This document shows positions 9,180 to 18,879 of a stretch of 64,000 bases of DNA, one piece after another; the first letter of the stretch is position 1, and each line of letters opens with the position of its first letter. Under the pieces are notes generated by a model. The model was not told where the DNA came from, did no database searches, and was given only the letters and a program-made list of their open reading frames with translations. The stretch is from NCBI GenBank assembly GCA_030530785.1, contig JAUMUJ010000005.1:1-64000 (forward strand), in the 5' to 3' direction. Both the position numbers and the translations under genes were made by a program. The stretch comes from Moraxella sp. Lineage in GTDB: Bacteria > Pseudomonadota > Gammaproteobacteria > Pseudomonadales > Moraxellaceae.

Positions 9180-9704
9180 ATGCGTATGTCTCAATTTGGC
9201 AAAATCGTTGCCATCACGCTAACCGCCAGTATGTTAGCACTCACAGGCTGTGCCAGCAAAACCAAAAAATCACAAGTCTCTGTCGCCCCACTTGGTGTCG
9301 GTCATGGTGGCATGGGTGGTGGCTATTATGGTGGAGCGTTGGTCAATAACTCCGATGCCATTCGCAACGCCGCCAGCAACATTCAAAGCACGGTGTATTT
9401 TGACTTTGACTCTGATGCCATCAAGCCCGAAGCGTCTCGCATCCTTGACCAGCAAGCCCAATTTTTAAACGCCAATCAAGGAGCAAGAGTACAAATCGCA
9501 GGTCATACCGATGAGCGTGGTACTCGTGAGTACAATATGTCGCTGGGCGAACGCCGTGCCGCTTCTGTGCGTGCTTATCTTGCCAGCAAAGGCGTGAACA
9601 CCGCCAATGTAGAGATTATCAGTTTTGGCGAAGAGCAACCTGTCGCCACAGGTTCTAACGAAGCGGCATGGCGACAAAACCGCCGTGCCGAACTTAGCTA
9701 CTGA
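9180..9704 (+). CDS. pal: Peptidoglycan-associated lipoprotein (OmpA-like)
   Basis: A 174-aa outer-membrane lipoprotein. The signal peptide ends in lipobox LTGC (Cys24). A glycine-rich linker follows, then an OmpA/Pal domain with VYFDFDSDAIKPEA, AGHTDERGTREYNMSLGERR and a C-terminal RRAELSY. The Asp and Arg of this domain bind diaminopimelate in peptidoglycan. Pal normally pairs with TolB, which is not in this window, so it could be another OmpA-like lipoprotein, but the TDERG motif is Pal-like. GGAG at 9171-9174 supports the start. A strong terminator follows. Confidence 0.88.
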   Translation: MRMSQFGKIVAITLTASMLALTGCASKTKKSQVSVAPLGVGHGGMGGGYYGGALVNNSDAIRNAASNIQSTVYFDFDSDAIKPEASRILDQQAQFLNANQGARVQIAGHTDERGTREYNMSLGERRAASVRAYLASKGVNTANVEIISFGEEQPVATGSNEAAWRQNRRAELSY

Positions 9705-9713
9705 TACACCACA

Positions 9714-9739
9714 AAAAACGGGCAAATACGCCCGTTTTT
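9714..9739 (+). terminator. Terminator after pal
   Basis: AAAAACGGGC (9714-9723) and GCCCGTTTTT (9730-9739), a perfect 10-bp stem with a 6-nt loop. Confidence 0.85.
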
Positions 9740-10411
9740 ACCTTGTTTGCAAAAATGCAAAAACCATACCTTTTATATTAGCCCAATCAAAAAAATAAAG
9801 AATTTATCACACAATCATAAAAAACAAGTCATTATTATCCAAAGCCCCAAAAAACACCCATAAAAAATGTCAGTTTTTTTTACATAAAAATAATAAAACA
9901 AATCACCAAAGATACAAAATTGCCCGTTTTTGTCCACGCTCTCATTTTTTATTCAATCTGACACGACATGAATGCCATCACGATAACATTCCGTCATGTT
10001 TCTCAAAAAAATGAGCGATTATTAAACAATATTTGAGAAGTCAAGGACTTAGATACAAATATTCACAATTAAGCACACAAAATTACTCACAAATCTACCC
10101 CCAAAAAATCATATAATAAGCACACCAATCCTTTAAAAATACGCAAAATCCGCCCTAAGTATATTGATTTACTGCGTTTTGTACTTTTTTTGTAAAAACC
10201 ATGATATAGAAATGGATTGATTTTTGCAAATCAGTTTAGCAACATTTGCAGAATAAACGGTAGCTTTTTTAGCATAAACGGTAAATGCACATCATCAACA
10301 TGGATAATTTACCATCTATCCATATTAGCTTTACTTTTATCACAAAAACCTATATAAGCACCCAATTATCCATTATCATTGAGATAAAACAACAAACACA
10401 GAGAAACACCC
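9740..10411. other. Long AT-rich non-coding region before the pilin operon
   Basis: About 670 bases with no credible coding frame on either strand. It holds small inverted repeats (GCAAAT...ATTTGC near 10226-10249) and a short direct repeat at 10253-10283. Promoter-like AT boxes such as CCTATATAAG near 10349 are too weak to call. It is much longer than any other gap here and should contain the pilus operon promoter and perhaps a regulator site. Confidence 0.5.
10253..10283. repeat. Direct repeat ATAAACGGTA, 21-bp period
   Basis: ATAAACGGTA occurs at 10253-10262 and 10274-10283, start to start 21 bp, about two DNA turns. It lies about 130-160 bp before fimT, a spacing suited to cooperative binding of a regulator. 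The function is inference. Confidence 0.45.
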
Positions 10412-10876
10412 ATGAAACACAGTCGGGGATTTACACTATTAGAGATGATGATAGTGGTCGCCATCATCGCCATCATTGCCACGCTTGCCACACCGTCCAT
10501 GCGAGCCTTTATCCAGCGGGGGCAAGTGTCAGAGCAGATGAACGACTTTGCCCATTTTTTACAAGAATCACGGGGCAAGGCGGTTTTGTTACGCAACAAC
10601 AGTTATCCTGCCACCATCGGCACTGCCGTATCGGGTGGACAGACCGCCACCATCAGTGATACGGGCAGTTCATGGTCACCCAATGCTGACCGAGTAACAC
10701 TCACTGCTGGTGCTGGCATGGTAAATACCATCACCTACACCCTGATGGGTGAAGCAGGTCAGGAAGTCTGCTACATCATGACCCATGCCAATAATCCCAC
10801 CATCGGCGAAGTGCTGATACTGGATCGTAATGGCAGTACCAAAATCCACAAAAACAAAACCGACTGCATTTTTTAA
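10412..10876 (+). CDS. fimT: Minor type IV pilin, GspH/FimT family
   Basis: A 154-aa pseudopilin. The class III signal [22 protein letters not shown] has the prepilin peptidase cleavage site between G and F and the conserved Glu5 (E in FTLLE). The family's globular domain follows (FAHFLQESRGKAVLLRNN), with two late Cys that could form a disulfide. It is the first gene of the minor pilin operon whose products prime pilus assembly and sit at the tip. The Acinetobacter equivalent is FimU. Confidence 0.88.
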   Translation: MKHSRGFTLLEMMIVVAIIAIIATLATPSMRAFIQRGQVSEQMNDFAHFLQESRGKAVLLRNNSYPATIGTAVSGGQTATISDTGSSWSPNADRVTLTAGAGMVNTITYTLMGEAGQEVCYIMTHANNPTIGEVLILDRNGSTKIHKNKTDCIF

Positions 10877-10885
10877 GGAATTGCC

Positions 10886-11404
10886 ATGATAAAACACCAA
10901 CAAGGCGTAGGATTATTAGAAGTGATGGTGGCACTCATGCTTCTTGCGGTGGCGGTGCTTGGCTACTCTGCCATGCAACTAAGAGCCACCAACGTCAGCC
11001 TAGAAGCAAATAACAACACCCACGCCCTAGAAATCGCCCGTGATTTGCACGAACGTATGCGGATTAACCGTGAGGGCATCACAAGATTTGAAACAGGGGC
11101 ATTTGATAAAAACACCACACCCGCCCTTAAAGACTGCCGTACAACGGATTGCGATGCCGATGATTTAATCATTTTTGATTTTCATGAAGTCAGCAACCAT
11201 GCCGAAAACTTAGGTATGTCGCTTGCGGTGCGTGAATGCCCCATTCGTGCTGTCGGCAATAACCGCAGACACTGCATCTATGTGGCGTGGGGCGACACCA
11301 CCCCCACCACAGGCACAAAGCCCACCGACTGCACCGATGATAATAACACCTATCAGCCCAATGCCCAATGCGTTTTTATGGAGAGTTTTAGTTATGCCAA
11401 CTGA
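10886..11404 (+). CDS. pilV: Type IV pilus minor pilin PilV
   Basis: A 172-aa protein with prepilin-like start GVGLLEVMVALMLLAVAVLG (Glu5 present, a short leader before G). Next comes YSAMQLRATNVSLEANN, characteristic of PilV. Several Cys in the C-terminal half suggest disulfides after export. AAGGA precedes the ATG. It overlaps pilW by 11 nt. PilV with FimU, PilW and PilX forms the priming complex below PilY1. Confidence 0.88.
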   Translation: MIKHQQGVGLLEVMVALMLLAVAVLGYSAMQLRATNVSLEANNNTHALEIARDLHERMRINREGITRFETGAFDKNTTPALKDCRTTDCDADDLIIFDFHEVSNHAENLGMSLAVRECPIRAVGNNRRHCIYVAWGDTTPTTGTKPTDCTDDNNTYQPNAQCVFMESFSYAN

Positions 11405-12275
11405 TTTTAGTGCACAAAAGGGCTTCACACTCATTGAGCTGATGATTGCCATCACGTTAGGATTGCTCGTCTCAGCGGCGGCTTTGATGATATTTTTAAA
11501 CTCTCAGCGTTCGCTTGCCATACAGGGGGGCATGGGTGAGATTGACCAAAACACCATCTTTGGGCTGAACCGCCTAACCCGTGATTTGCGTCATATCAAC
11601 TTAGACACCAACACCGCCCACATTTCCATAGGTGGCATTAACTCAGGCATCATCTTTGATGTCAGTCAGTCGCCTGCCGTTACCATACCTGCAACTGCTG
11701 TCAGTCTTGCCAATGCCAATGCAGGTCTGTACGATACCCAAAGCGACCAGCTGACCATACAGTACACCACCCGTAACGACACCACCGACTGCGAGGGTAA
11801 CGCCACGCCCGCTGACACACGGGTCGTACAGCGATACTACGTTGATGCCCTGCCTGCCAACCAACAGTCAGGCTCAGACGTACGCTATGGGCTATACTGT
11901 GATGCCATCTGGAACGGCAGTGCCATCAATGCAAATCAAACGGTGATTATCCCTGATGTGGAAATCTTTAAAGTCAGCTTGCTTACTCGCAACTTTAATA
12001 ACACAGTCGCTGACCGCACCGATGACACTTTACGCTATCAGACACTGGGTGAGTACATCGCCGGCTCCACAGGCAATACCGTCATCTCCTTAGAGGTGGG
12101 GGTGGTCATGCGTTCTAGCAACTCGGTACACGCTGACCGTAACATTGACCTGACCCGCCCCTTTAACATCGCAGGGCATGAGGTCAAACTGACTAACACC
12201 ACAGGCAGTGCCAGATTTTTAAGAATGCCCATCAATCAGGTGGTCGCCATTCGTAACGCACAAGGTTTGGTATAA
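11394..12275 (+). CDS. pilW: Type IV pilus minor pilin PilW
   Basis: A 293-aa pseudopilin with signal [20 protein letters not shown] and Glu5, followed by NQNTIF-type PilW sequence (IDQNTIFGLNRLTRDLRHI) and a long globular C-terminus. The frame is open from 11223, but the start at 11394 gives the proper short leader and has GGAGAG at 11380-11385. It overlaps the end of pilV, so translation is likely coupled. It is the largest of the priming pilins. Confidence 0.88.
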   Translation: MPTDFSAQKGFTLIELMIAITLGLLVSAAALMIFLNSQRSLAIQGGMGEIDQNTIFGLNRLTRDLRHINLDTNTAHISIGGINSGIIFDVSQSPAVTIPATAVSLANANAGLYDTQSDQLTIQYTTRNDTTDCEGNATPADTRVVQRYYVDALPANQQSGSDVRYGLYCDAIWNGSAINANQTVIIPDVEIFKVSLLTRNFNNTVADRTDDTLRYQTLGEYIAGSTGNTVISLEVGVVMRSSNSVHADRNIDLTRPFNIAGHEVKLTNTTGSARFLRMPINQVVAIRNAQGLV

Positions 12276-12302
12276 TTTTAACAATTTTTATAAGGAACTT
12301 TA

Positions 12303-13013
12303 ATGAAACGTGAACAAGGTGCCGTCATGATTGTCGTACTGGTGGTGTTACTGTTAGTCGCCATCGCAGGTACGATTGCCCTACGTTCTGGGGTGTTTGG
12401 TATGCGTCTGTCCACCAACAGCCAAGTAGGTAAACTGCTCAGTAATAACAACGACTCTGCTCTCACCAAGTTTGAAGATATGAACATGGATGAAGTGTGG
12501 AAAAACTTTACCGTTGGGGGTATGTACTATCACTTACTAGATAATGCCACCGCTGATGACGAATTAGTCTTTTGTTACGATACCAAAAAATCTGATATTT
12601 TCACACTCACAAATGCAGGCATCATCAAATATAATGACAGTACTGAAAAAACCCCTAACTTTTGTACTCATGAAACTTTTTCATCCAAGCGCGGGATTGT
12701 CATCACTCAGGTGCATTTAAGAAAAAATACCGCTGAAACTGAATTGGCAGAAGGTTATACGGTATCCACATCCATACCAAGCATTGCAAACAACATCAAC
12801 CTATCCTTATCCGCCATCTCGGTCATGCCAAGTTACTCTAACGAAACGGCAGCAGCTGACACCACAGGCATTGATGACTGCCTAAAACGCACCGCCTTTA
12901 AAAAGACGGCCACCACCCAGACCAATGCCGAATGCTTTGAAGAGATGGGCATCCCCTATAATGTCCAAAACACCGATTATAGATCGGGCAACACCATTAC
13001 CATTAGCAAATAA
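12303..13013 (+). CDS. pilX: Type IV pilus minor pilin PilX
   Basis: A 236-aa protein starting MKREQGAVMIVVLVVLLLVA. As usual in PilX it has a degenerate prepilin motif, with G before A and no Phe, and a strongly hydrophobic helix. A polar globular part with four late Cys follows. AAGGAA precedes the ATG. Its position between pilW and pilY1 fixes the assignment better than sequence does. Confidence 0.82.
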   Translation: MKREQGAVMIVVLVVLLLVAIAGTIALRSGVFGMRLSTNSQVGKLLSNNNDSALTKFEDMNMDEVWKNFTVGGMYYHLLDNATADDELVFCYDTKKSDIFTLTNAGIIKYNDSTEKTPNFCTHETFSSKRGIVITQVHLRKNTAETELAEGYTVSTSIPSIANNINLSLSAISVMPSYSNETAAADTTGIDDCLKRTAFKKTATTQTNAECFEEMGIPYNVQNTDYRSGNTITISK

Positions 13014-13025
13014 TAGAGGAACATC

Positions 13026-16000
13026 ATGAAGAAACCAAAACTCTCATTAAAGTCTCTTTGTCTTGCCATCTCAAGCTTAATGGCAATGATGTCATTATCC
13101 ATCAATACCCATGCTAGCGACATAGAGATTTATAAATCTGCCGAAGAAGGCAATATTACTATCATGCTACTATTGGACATCTCAGGTTCTATGAATTTGT
13201 CCAACTCCATGCATGATGATTATCTGATACGCTCAGGCAATCGTCCCGAAGGAGCAAATGGACACACTTCCTTGCCCACGCCCAACTTAGATAAGCTAGC
13301 AAAGCATCTAAAAGATACAGGCTCAAAATTAGGCTTTGCCGACCAATCTAATACTGTCAATCATGCTGGTAATCATAACAGCGGTAAACGCTATACCAGA
13401 GCATCATTTAATGAGCTAACCGATGCAGACTTTGCATCAGCAGGTGTGGATAAGGCCACTGCCCTAAAAGAACTCACTGATTACCTGTCATTTGCTCCTT
13501 ATAGTTGGTGTCAAGACCAAGACACAGTAAATTATGCCAAAACCAATGGACTGACCATCAATCGCCCTGCAGGTTGGGAAACCACACTCATTACCGAGAC
13601 CGCCAAAGGGGGCTACCAACGCCAATACTGCCGTATTCCTACTGACATCAGTAAGGTAAATAAAGAGTTTTGGAAAGATAACAATCTTGCCAACAACAAA
13701 ATCATCCCAAACGACGTGCTCGGCTGTGAAAAATACGACAGCAGTACAGGTAAGGTCAGCAATACAGGCGATGAATACCGTTGTTATTCTCGTATCGCTC
13801 GACTAAAAGATGCACTGTATGATATCATCAATGGCAACCCTGAAAAAGGGGTTGCTCCACTGGGTGATAATATATCCCTTGGTATTGCCACTTTGGGCGT
13901 TCGTACCCGATATAATGGCACACCATGGTCAAAAGAGCATCCTCTTGATTCTGATATGGACATCAGAAACAGAGACTTAGGGGCAATTCGTGTACCCGCT
14001 CGGCGTCTTGATAGCTCATATGAAGGCAAATCACAGCGTCAAATCCTAAATGAGTTTATTGGTAATAACGAAATTTTTGAAGCTCACACAGGGACACCAA
14101 CAGCACGCTCCTATGCTGAAACCGTCTCTTATATGATGGGTACAAGCACCCTACCACCTGCCGATAAACTCAAACTCCAAGAGCGAGACTTGTTTAACGG
14201 TGTAACTTATGCCCATCGTGTTTGTATAGAATGGAATAATGTCCACGATCCAGCACAATGCATTAGGTTTGAATTTGCAGATATAACAGGCATTACCGAG
14301 TACACCAAAAACGCCCTACATCGTGTCTCTTATCGTGGCACAAATGGAGATCAAAGCTTTATTTATGGCAAACCCGTAGCCAACTACGAACGCATACTTA
14401 ACGGCACAATGGATTACACCAATGCCACTAATGGCTCAATCTCTGCAACATACCCCCTAATGATGAATGTGGGCAATGGAGCCCATCTCATGTTTGGCTA
14501 TCCTCGTGAATACATCACAGGCTTTCCGTTTTCTGCACCAGAAAGCAAAACCCCAGACGGGTTAAAATATCAGCAACCAAGCTCTCTTACCAACCAAAAT
14601 CCCCAATGTAGTGGTCAAGGCATCTATGTACTATCTGATGGTGCACCAAGTATGCTACCCTACGAAGAAGGTCAAATGCAACGTGCCTTAGGCGAAAAAG
14701 GAGCAAACTTTAAATGCTCCGTTGGTGAGATTTTGGGTCAAAACACAAACAACAACGACTGGGAATGTATGTGGGATTTAGCAGAGACTATTAAAGACCC
14801 CGCAAAAAACCCTGCCAATCTAAGCTTTAAGACCGCTGCGGTTGGTTTTGGTCGAGAGTTCATTAATGGTAGCATTCCTGCCTATGACCCAGAAAAAACT
14901 GTTCAAGAAAATCTCAATGGCATCAATGGAACTACCACCATTCATAACTTTGCTCGCTGGGGTGTGCGTGGCGAAGGCGGTTGGTATGCAGGCACTAGCT
15001 CTCAAAGTGTGGTAGACAGCATCAACGCCTTTGTCGCCAACTTAGTTAAAGAAGTGCCAGAAGTTGCCACAGGTCAACCCTTTGTTCCGATTGACCCTTT
15101 AAATCCATTAACCTATATGGACAATACCTACTATGGTTCCATCTACCCCAAAGTAACTGCCAGTTATAATTTCTGGGCAGGCGATATGAATAAATATCGT
15201 ATTGCAAAAGGCAGAATTGTTGATAAATCTGGTAAGGAAGTATTTAACGAGAAAGGCTCTTTAAATACTGGCATCGAGGGCGAGTGGGACTCCGGCATGA
15301 CGTCAAAACTTGTTTTGCGTGACCGCCCTCTATTTACTAACACAAGCAATGCTAACAACATCAACTTAGATTCTGTCAATCGAACCAATCTATTTGGCAC
15401 AGGTACACTAAGTAATAGCATCTATCGCAATGCTTGGCTAAATATGCTTGGCTACAAAGTAGCTGTCAATGGCACCCCCATCGCCAGTGTTAGCGAAATT
15501 GCCAACACGCCAGAGCTACGCCAAGTAGGGGCATTATTGCACTCCACCCCCATCATTTTGACACAATATGGCTCATCCAAAGAGCGTCAAGATTACCTGC
15601 TTTATGGTAGCACCCAAGGGGCAGTACACATTGTGAATACCAAAACAGGTGTAGAAAAACTTGCCTTTGTACCTTATGAGATGGTAACCAACCCAAAAAG
15701 TCGCAACAATTTTCAAAGTGCCGATAATGCCATTGGCAACATGAGCTATGGCGTGGACGGTCAATGGACAGCTTATACCCAGTATATCCCTGATGGTCAT
15801 GGCGGATTTACCGTCAATGGTGCAAGTGGGGCAACCAGTACCGCACTGGGCGGTAAAGGAGTACAGTGGGCCTATGGGGGCTTGCGTATGGGCGGACGCA
15901 GTTATTATGCACTGGATTTGTCCGACATTGACAACCCAAAACTTAAATTCCACATTGACCCTGATTCTGCTGGTGTAGGCTCGCCGTTGTCATACATGGG

Positions 16001-17228
16001 TCAAAGCTGGTCTAAGCCCACGCTTGGCTTTGTGAGCTGGTATAACACCACCACCAAAGTAAAAGAACGCCGTCTGGTAATGTTTGTTGGTGGTGGCTAT
16101 GATGACGGTTATGAAAACCGCCTATATAGCCAAACCAACGGTGTCGGTGGTGGCGTATATATGTTTGACGCTCATGACGGCGAACTCTTGTGGTGGGCAA
16201 GCTCTCATGCAATCACTGGTAAGTCTAGCACAGGCCTACAAGCCACCAATAATCCTCACCTAAAATACAGTGTGCCAAGCAACATCTCCACTTTTGACCG
16301 CAATAATGATGGCTTGATTGACCATCTGTTATTCGGTGATTTGGGTGGTCAGGTGTTCCGTGTGGATTTGGATAACTTCTATGACCACGAAGCAGGCGAC
16401 AGCCTTGCCACTCGTGTGGTGCGTGTGTATAACGGTCATCAAGCAGGTGGACTATCACCCCGCTTTTATGAAGCACCCAGTTTATCAGTACATTCTGGAG
16501 CGGGAGCAAGTGGTCAGTTTGGTGTCATCTCCATCGCATCGGGCAACCGCAGTTCGCCGTTGGCACAAGGTAGTGAAAGTGCCAGAGATGCTCTGTTTGT
16601 TATCTATGACCACGATGTTCTGAGATCGGGCATGACTAAAAAAAGCATGACCAACCTTAACGTTGCTGATGCCGAAACTGACAATTTGGTCATACTGACC
16701 GCTGTCGACATTGCCAGTGGTGATGAAAACAAAGAAGTCAAAGCCATCAATAACACACAAGGATGGAAATACTACCTAAGCCCCACCGCAGGTCAGCGTA
16801 AAGGATACAGCACACCTCGTGTGGTGTCTAACTTCCTATTTCTAAATACTTTTGACCCTGCTGTCGCAACTACTGCTCCAAACGAATGCAGTGCAGGTGT
16901 CATTGGTCAAAGTTACCAAGAAGCCTTTTGTATGCCAGGAGGTGTGTGCGTGACCAAACAACAAAAAGAGATACTAAGCAGTAAAGTAGATGCTACAAAT
17001 GAAACTGTTGGCTCACCTTATAGTAACCCAATAGGCATTGGCATCGTACAAAGTGCCATCGGGATAGATACTGACAACACCAAGAGTGCTAATCAGGCTA
17101 AACAAGTAACGCCTTATAAGGTGGATTGCGAAAGTACTCAATACAAGTACAGTCCTGTATGTTTGACCGAAATATCCAGCATCAGCAACAAGCCTGTACG
17201 CTGGTACGAAAACAACCCAAGAAGCTAA
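13026..17228 (+). CDS. pilY1: Type IV pilus tip adhesin/assembly factor PilY1 (PilC)
   Basis: A 1400-aa exported protein with a signal peptide of about 30 residues (NTHA-SD). A von Willebrand A-like domain follows, with metal-site motif DISGSMN at residue 51 and later YVLSDGAPSM. The C-terminal half is the PilY1 beta-propeller (LLYGSTQGAVHIVNTKTG, YYALDLSDIDNPKL, MFVGGGYDDG), with a calcium loop DRNNDGLIDHL near residue 1090. PilY1 caps the pilus, governs extension and retraction, and in some species binds host cells. GAGGA precedes the ATG. The length is typical or slightly long. I saw no homopolymer tract suggesting phase variation. Confidence 0.95.
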   Translation: MKKPKLSLKSLCLAISSLMAMMSLSINTHASDIEIYKSAEEGNITIMLLLDISGSMNLSNSMHDDYLIRSGNRPEGANGHTSLPTPNLDKLAKHLKDTGSKLGFADQSNTVNHAGNHNSGKRYTRASFNELTDADFASAGVDKATALKELTDYLSFAPYSWCQDQDTVNYAKTNGLTINRPAGWETTLITETAKGGYQRQYCRIPTDISKVNKEFWKDNNLANNKIIPNDVLGCEKYDSSTGKVSNTGDEYRCYSRIARLKDALYDIINGNPEKGVAPLGDNISLGIATLGVRTRYNGTPWSKEHPLDSDMDIRNRDLGAIRVPARRLDSSYEGKSQRQILNEFIGNNEIFEAHTGTPTARSYAETVSYMMGTSTLPPADKLKLQERDLFNGVTYAHRVCIEWNNVHDPAQCIRFEFADITGITEYTKNALHRVSYRGTNGDQSFIYGKPVANYERILNGTMDYTNATNGSISATYPLMMNVGNGAHLMFGYPREYITGFPFSAPESKTPDGLKYQQPSSLTNQNPQCSGQGIYVLSDGAPSMLPYEEGQMQRALGEKGANFKCSVGEILGQNTNNNDWECMWDLAETIKDPAKNPANLSFKTAAVGFGREFINGSIPAYDPEKTVQENLNGINGTTTIHNFARWGVRGEGGWYAGTSSQSVVDSINAFVANLVKEVPEVATGQPFVPIDPLNPLTYMDNTYYGSIYPKVTASYNFWAGDMNKYRIAKGRIVDKSGKEVFNEKGSLNTGIEGEWDSGMTSKLVLRDRPLFTNTSNANNINLDSVNRTNLFGTGTLSNSIYRNAWLNMLGYKVAVNGTPIASVSEIANTPELRQVGALLHSTPIILTQYGSSKERQDYLLYGSTQGAVHIVNTKTGVEKLAFVPYEMVTNPKSRNNFQSADNAIGNMSYGVDGQWTAYTQYIPDGHGGFTVNGASGATSTALGGKGVQWAYGGLRMGGRSYYALDLSDIDNPKLKFHIDPDSAGVGSPLSYMGQSWSKPTLGFVSWYNTTTKVKERRLVMFVGGGYDDGYENRLYSQTNGVGGGVYMFDAHDGELLWWASSHAITGKSSTGLQATNNPHLKYSVPSNISTFDRNNDGLIDHLLFGDLGGQVFRVDLDNFYDHEAGDSLATRVVRVYNGHQAGGLSPRFYEAPSLSVHSGAGASGQFGVISIASGNRSSPLAQGSESARDALFVIYDHDVLRSGMTKKSMTNLNVADAETDNLVILTAVDIASGDENKEVKAINNTQGWKYYLSPTAGQRKGYSTPRVVSNFLFLNTFDPAVATTAPNECSAGVIGQSYQEAFCMPGGVCVTKQQKEILSSKVDATNETVGSPYSNPIGIGIVQSAIGIDTDNTKSANQAKQVTPYKVDCESTQYKYSPVCLTEISSISNKPVRWYENNPRS

Positions 17229-17236
17229 GGATAACC

Positions 17237-17710
17237 ATGAAAACACAAACAGGTTTTACGCTGATTGAACTCATGGTAACGATAATCATCGTGGCGATAC
17301 TGGCAAGTATCGCCCTGCCCAGCTACCAAGAGTACACCAGACGGCAACGGCTCGCTCAGGTTCAACAAGAAATGAACACCATCGCAGGGGAGCTTGAACG
17401 CTTTAAGTCAAAGAACTTTACTTACAGTAATTTTAACGCATCGCACATCGCTCATGTATACAGCACCTTTACCAACACCACCAATGGTGGCACACTCAGA
17501 GTGCCTGTCAATCCCAGCGAAGCGGAGCAATACACCATCACCTTAGAAATTACCAATAACGGCTATGGGTGGCACATGACGGGCATTAAGACAGACGCTC
17601 GTAACTATAATGTCTTTATGAACAGCACGGGGTTTCGTTGTAAAACCAAAACAAACACCCCAAACCCCACCAGTACGCCACCTTGTGGCAATGATGAGGA
17701 GGATTGGTAA
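17237..17710 (+). CDS. Type IV pilin-like protein, PilE family (ComE-like position)
   Basis: A 157-aa pilin with signal [20 protein letters not shown] and the typical [18 protein letters not shown] helix, ending in a Cys-bounded loop (CKTK...PPCG). The open frame begins at 17126 inside pilY1, but the ATG at 17237 gives a normal 6-residue leader and follows AAGG. Its stop overlaps the next start as TAATG. In Acinetobacter the equivalent genes after pilY1 are comE and comF, needed for DNA uptake. A role in competence here is inferred from position. Confidence 0.88.
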   Translation: MKTQTGFTLIELMVTIIIVAILASIALPSYQEYTRRQRLAQVQQEMNTIAGELERFKSKNFTYSNFNASHIAHVYSTFTNTTNGGTLRVPVNPSEAEQYTITLEITNNGYGWHMTGIKTDARNYNVFMNSTGFRCKTKTNTPNPTSTPPCGNDEEDW

Positions 17711-18135
17711 TGCAACAACAGCATGGCTTTACACTCTTAGAGATGATGGTGGTGGTGGCGATTGTTGGCATTTTGGCGGCCATCGCCTACCCGTCCTACC
17801 AAGAGTACGTTCGCAAGGCAAGGCGTGGGGACATGCAGTCAGAGATGATGCGTATCGCCCAAGAAGCCCAACGCTATCAGGTGATTAATCGCAGTTTTAA
17901 TAACATGACGCTTGCCAATGTGGGCAGTACAGGCAGTTTTCCTGCTGGTCAAAGCCACTATACGCTTGCTCTGACCCCTGCCCCCACCAGCACCACTTGG
18001 ACGCTGGTTGCCACACCGACCGCAGGCACACAAGCGGGCGATGGGGTAATTTGTCTGAACTCTGCTGGACATAAATACTGGGAAAGAGGTGCGGTTGCCT
18101 GTAATCTGTCTGCCACCTCCACATGGCGTGATTAA
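17710..18135 (+). CDS. Type IV pilin-like protein, PilE family (ComF-like pilin position)
   Basis: A 141-aa pilin with signal [20 protein letters not shown] and [18 protein letters not shown], then a short globular domain with two Cys (VICLNS, VACNL). GAGGAGG lies 7 bases before the ATG at 17710, inside the upstream gene. It is the last gene of the pilus operon and is closed by a strong terminator. It should not be confused with the ComF-type phosphoribosyltransferase encoded next door on the other strand. Confidence 0.88.
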   Translation: MQQQHGFTLLEMMVVVAIVGILAAIAYPSYQEYVRKARRGDMQSEMMRIAQEAQRYQVINRSFNNMTLANVGSTGSFPAGQSHYTLALTPAPTSTTWTLVATPTAGTQAGDGVICLNSAGHKYWERGAVACNLSATSTWRD

Positions 18136-18144
18136 CAACCACCC

Positions 18145-18176
18145 AAAAAAAGACAGGTTTTTGCCTGTCTTTTTTT
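18145..18176. terminator. Bidirectional terminator between pilin operon and comF-type gene
   Basis: AAAAAAAGACAGG (18145-18157) and CCTGTCTTTTTTT (18164-18176), a perfect 13-bp stem with a 6-nt loop. The A and T tracts let it serve both converging units. Confidence 0.9.
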
Positions 18177-18840
18177 ATTTGCCAAAAATCGGCAAATGCA
18201 AATCCGCTTTGCCGTGCAATACCCCCACCCCGATGGGTCTGACCTTAGGGTAATGAGTGCGTATGACATCCGCCATCGCCGTGAGTGTCGCCCCCGTTGT
18301 GATGACATCATCAAACAAAACCACCTGATGGGCGGATAATTCATCGGTCAGATAAAAATCATCTTTGACGTTTGATAGGCGGGCAGATTTGTCCAAGCCA
18401 CGCTGATGAGTGGCATTATCATGACGGCTCATGCCTTGCCAGATGGGGATTTGCCACAGATATGATAGGTGTTTTGCCAGCGTTAAAACAGGGTTAAATC
18501 CCCGCTTAATCAGACGCTTGGATGTGGTAGGCGTAGGCATGATGACCGCCCGATGAGCCATCAGCCCTTTTGGTTTGGGCAATGTGGATAAAAGATGACA
18601 CAATACCATAAATGCCGACAGATTTTCGTGGTCTTTATAGGCGGTCATGATGTGATTAAATGGCACATCATAAAAATGTGCCACCAAAAGTGGTATGCCG
18701 TCCACACTCATGGCGGGCAAGGGCTTGATACTTTGTTCACAGACATCACACAACAGCCCCGCCCCGATGGGGTCAAACAGTCTGCCCGCATTTGGCTCAC
18801 CACACAGATGACAAGCACGATGAAGCCGACTGCTCATCAT
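18175..18840 (-). CDS. comF: ComF-family phosphoribosyltransferase
   Basis: A 221-aa protein. An N-terminal four-Cys zinc-ribbon-like part (CHLCG...CDVCEQ) precedes a type I phosphoribosyltransferase domain with PRPP loop VVLFDDVITTGATL. ComF/GntX proteins are needed for natural transformation in several bacteria, although the reaction is not settled. The frame extends to a TTG at 18879 next to the pldA stop. I prefer the ATG pair at 18840/18837 just before the zinc ribbon, but the TTG start cannot be excluded. It lies directly downstream of pldA. Confidence 0.83.
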   Translation of the reverse strand: MMSSRLHRACHLCGEPNAGRLFDPIGAGLLCDVCEQSIKPLPAMSVDGIPLLVAHFYDVPFNHIMTAYKDHENLSAFMVLCHLLSTLPKPKGLMAHRAVIMPTPTTSKRLIKRGFNPVLTLAKHLSYLWQIPIWQGMSRHDNATHQRGLDKSARLSNVKDDFYLTDELSAHQVVLFDDVITTGATLTAMADVIRTHYPKVRPIGVGVLHGKADLHLPIFGK

Positions 18841-18879
18841 TGCCACACCGTGTGGAGGCAGACGGCTGATGGCGTTCAA

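Noticed and set aside
10364..10390. GATAAT-like repeats before fimT resembling a Fur box
   Set aside because: The units are direct rather than inverted repeats on the minus strand and lie in very AT-rich DNA, where such hexamers are expected by chance.
10285..10659. Plus-strand frame overlapping the fimT start
   Set aside because: It is His-rich out-of-frame translation of fimT and its leader, with no ribosome site.
17750..17765. GGTGGTGGTGGC run in the second pilin as a possible phase-variation tract
   Set aside because: It is a short trinucleotide run encoding MVVVA in the pilin helix. Changes would only add or remove a Val and would not switch the frame.
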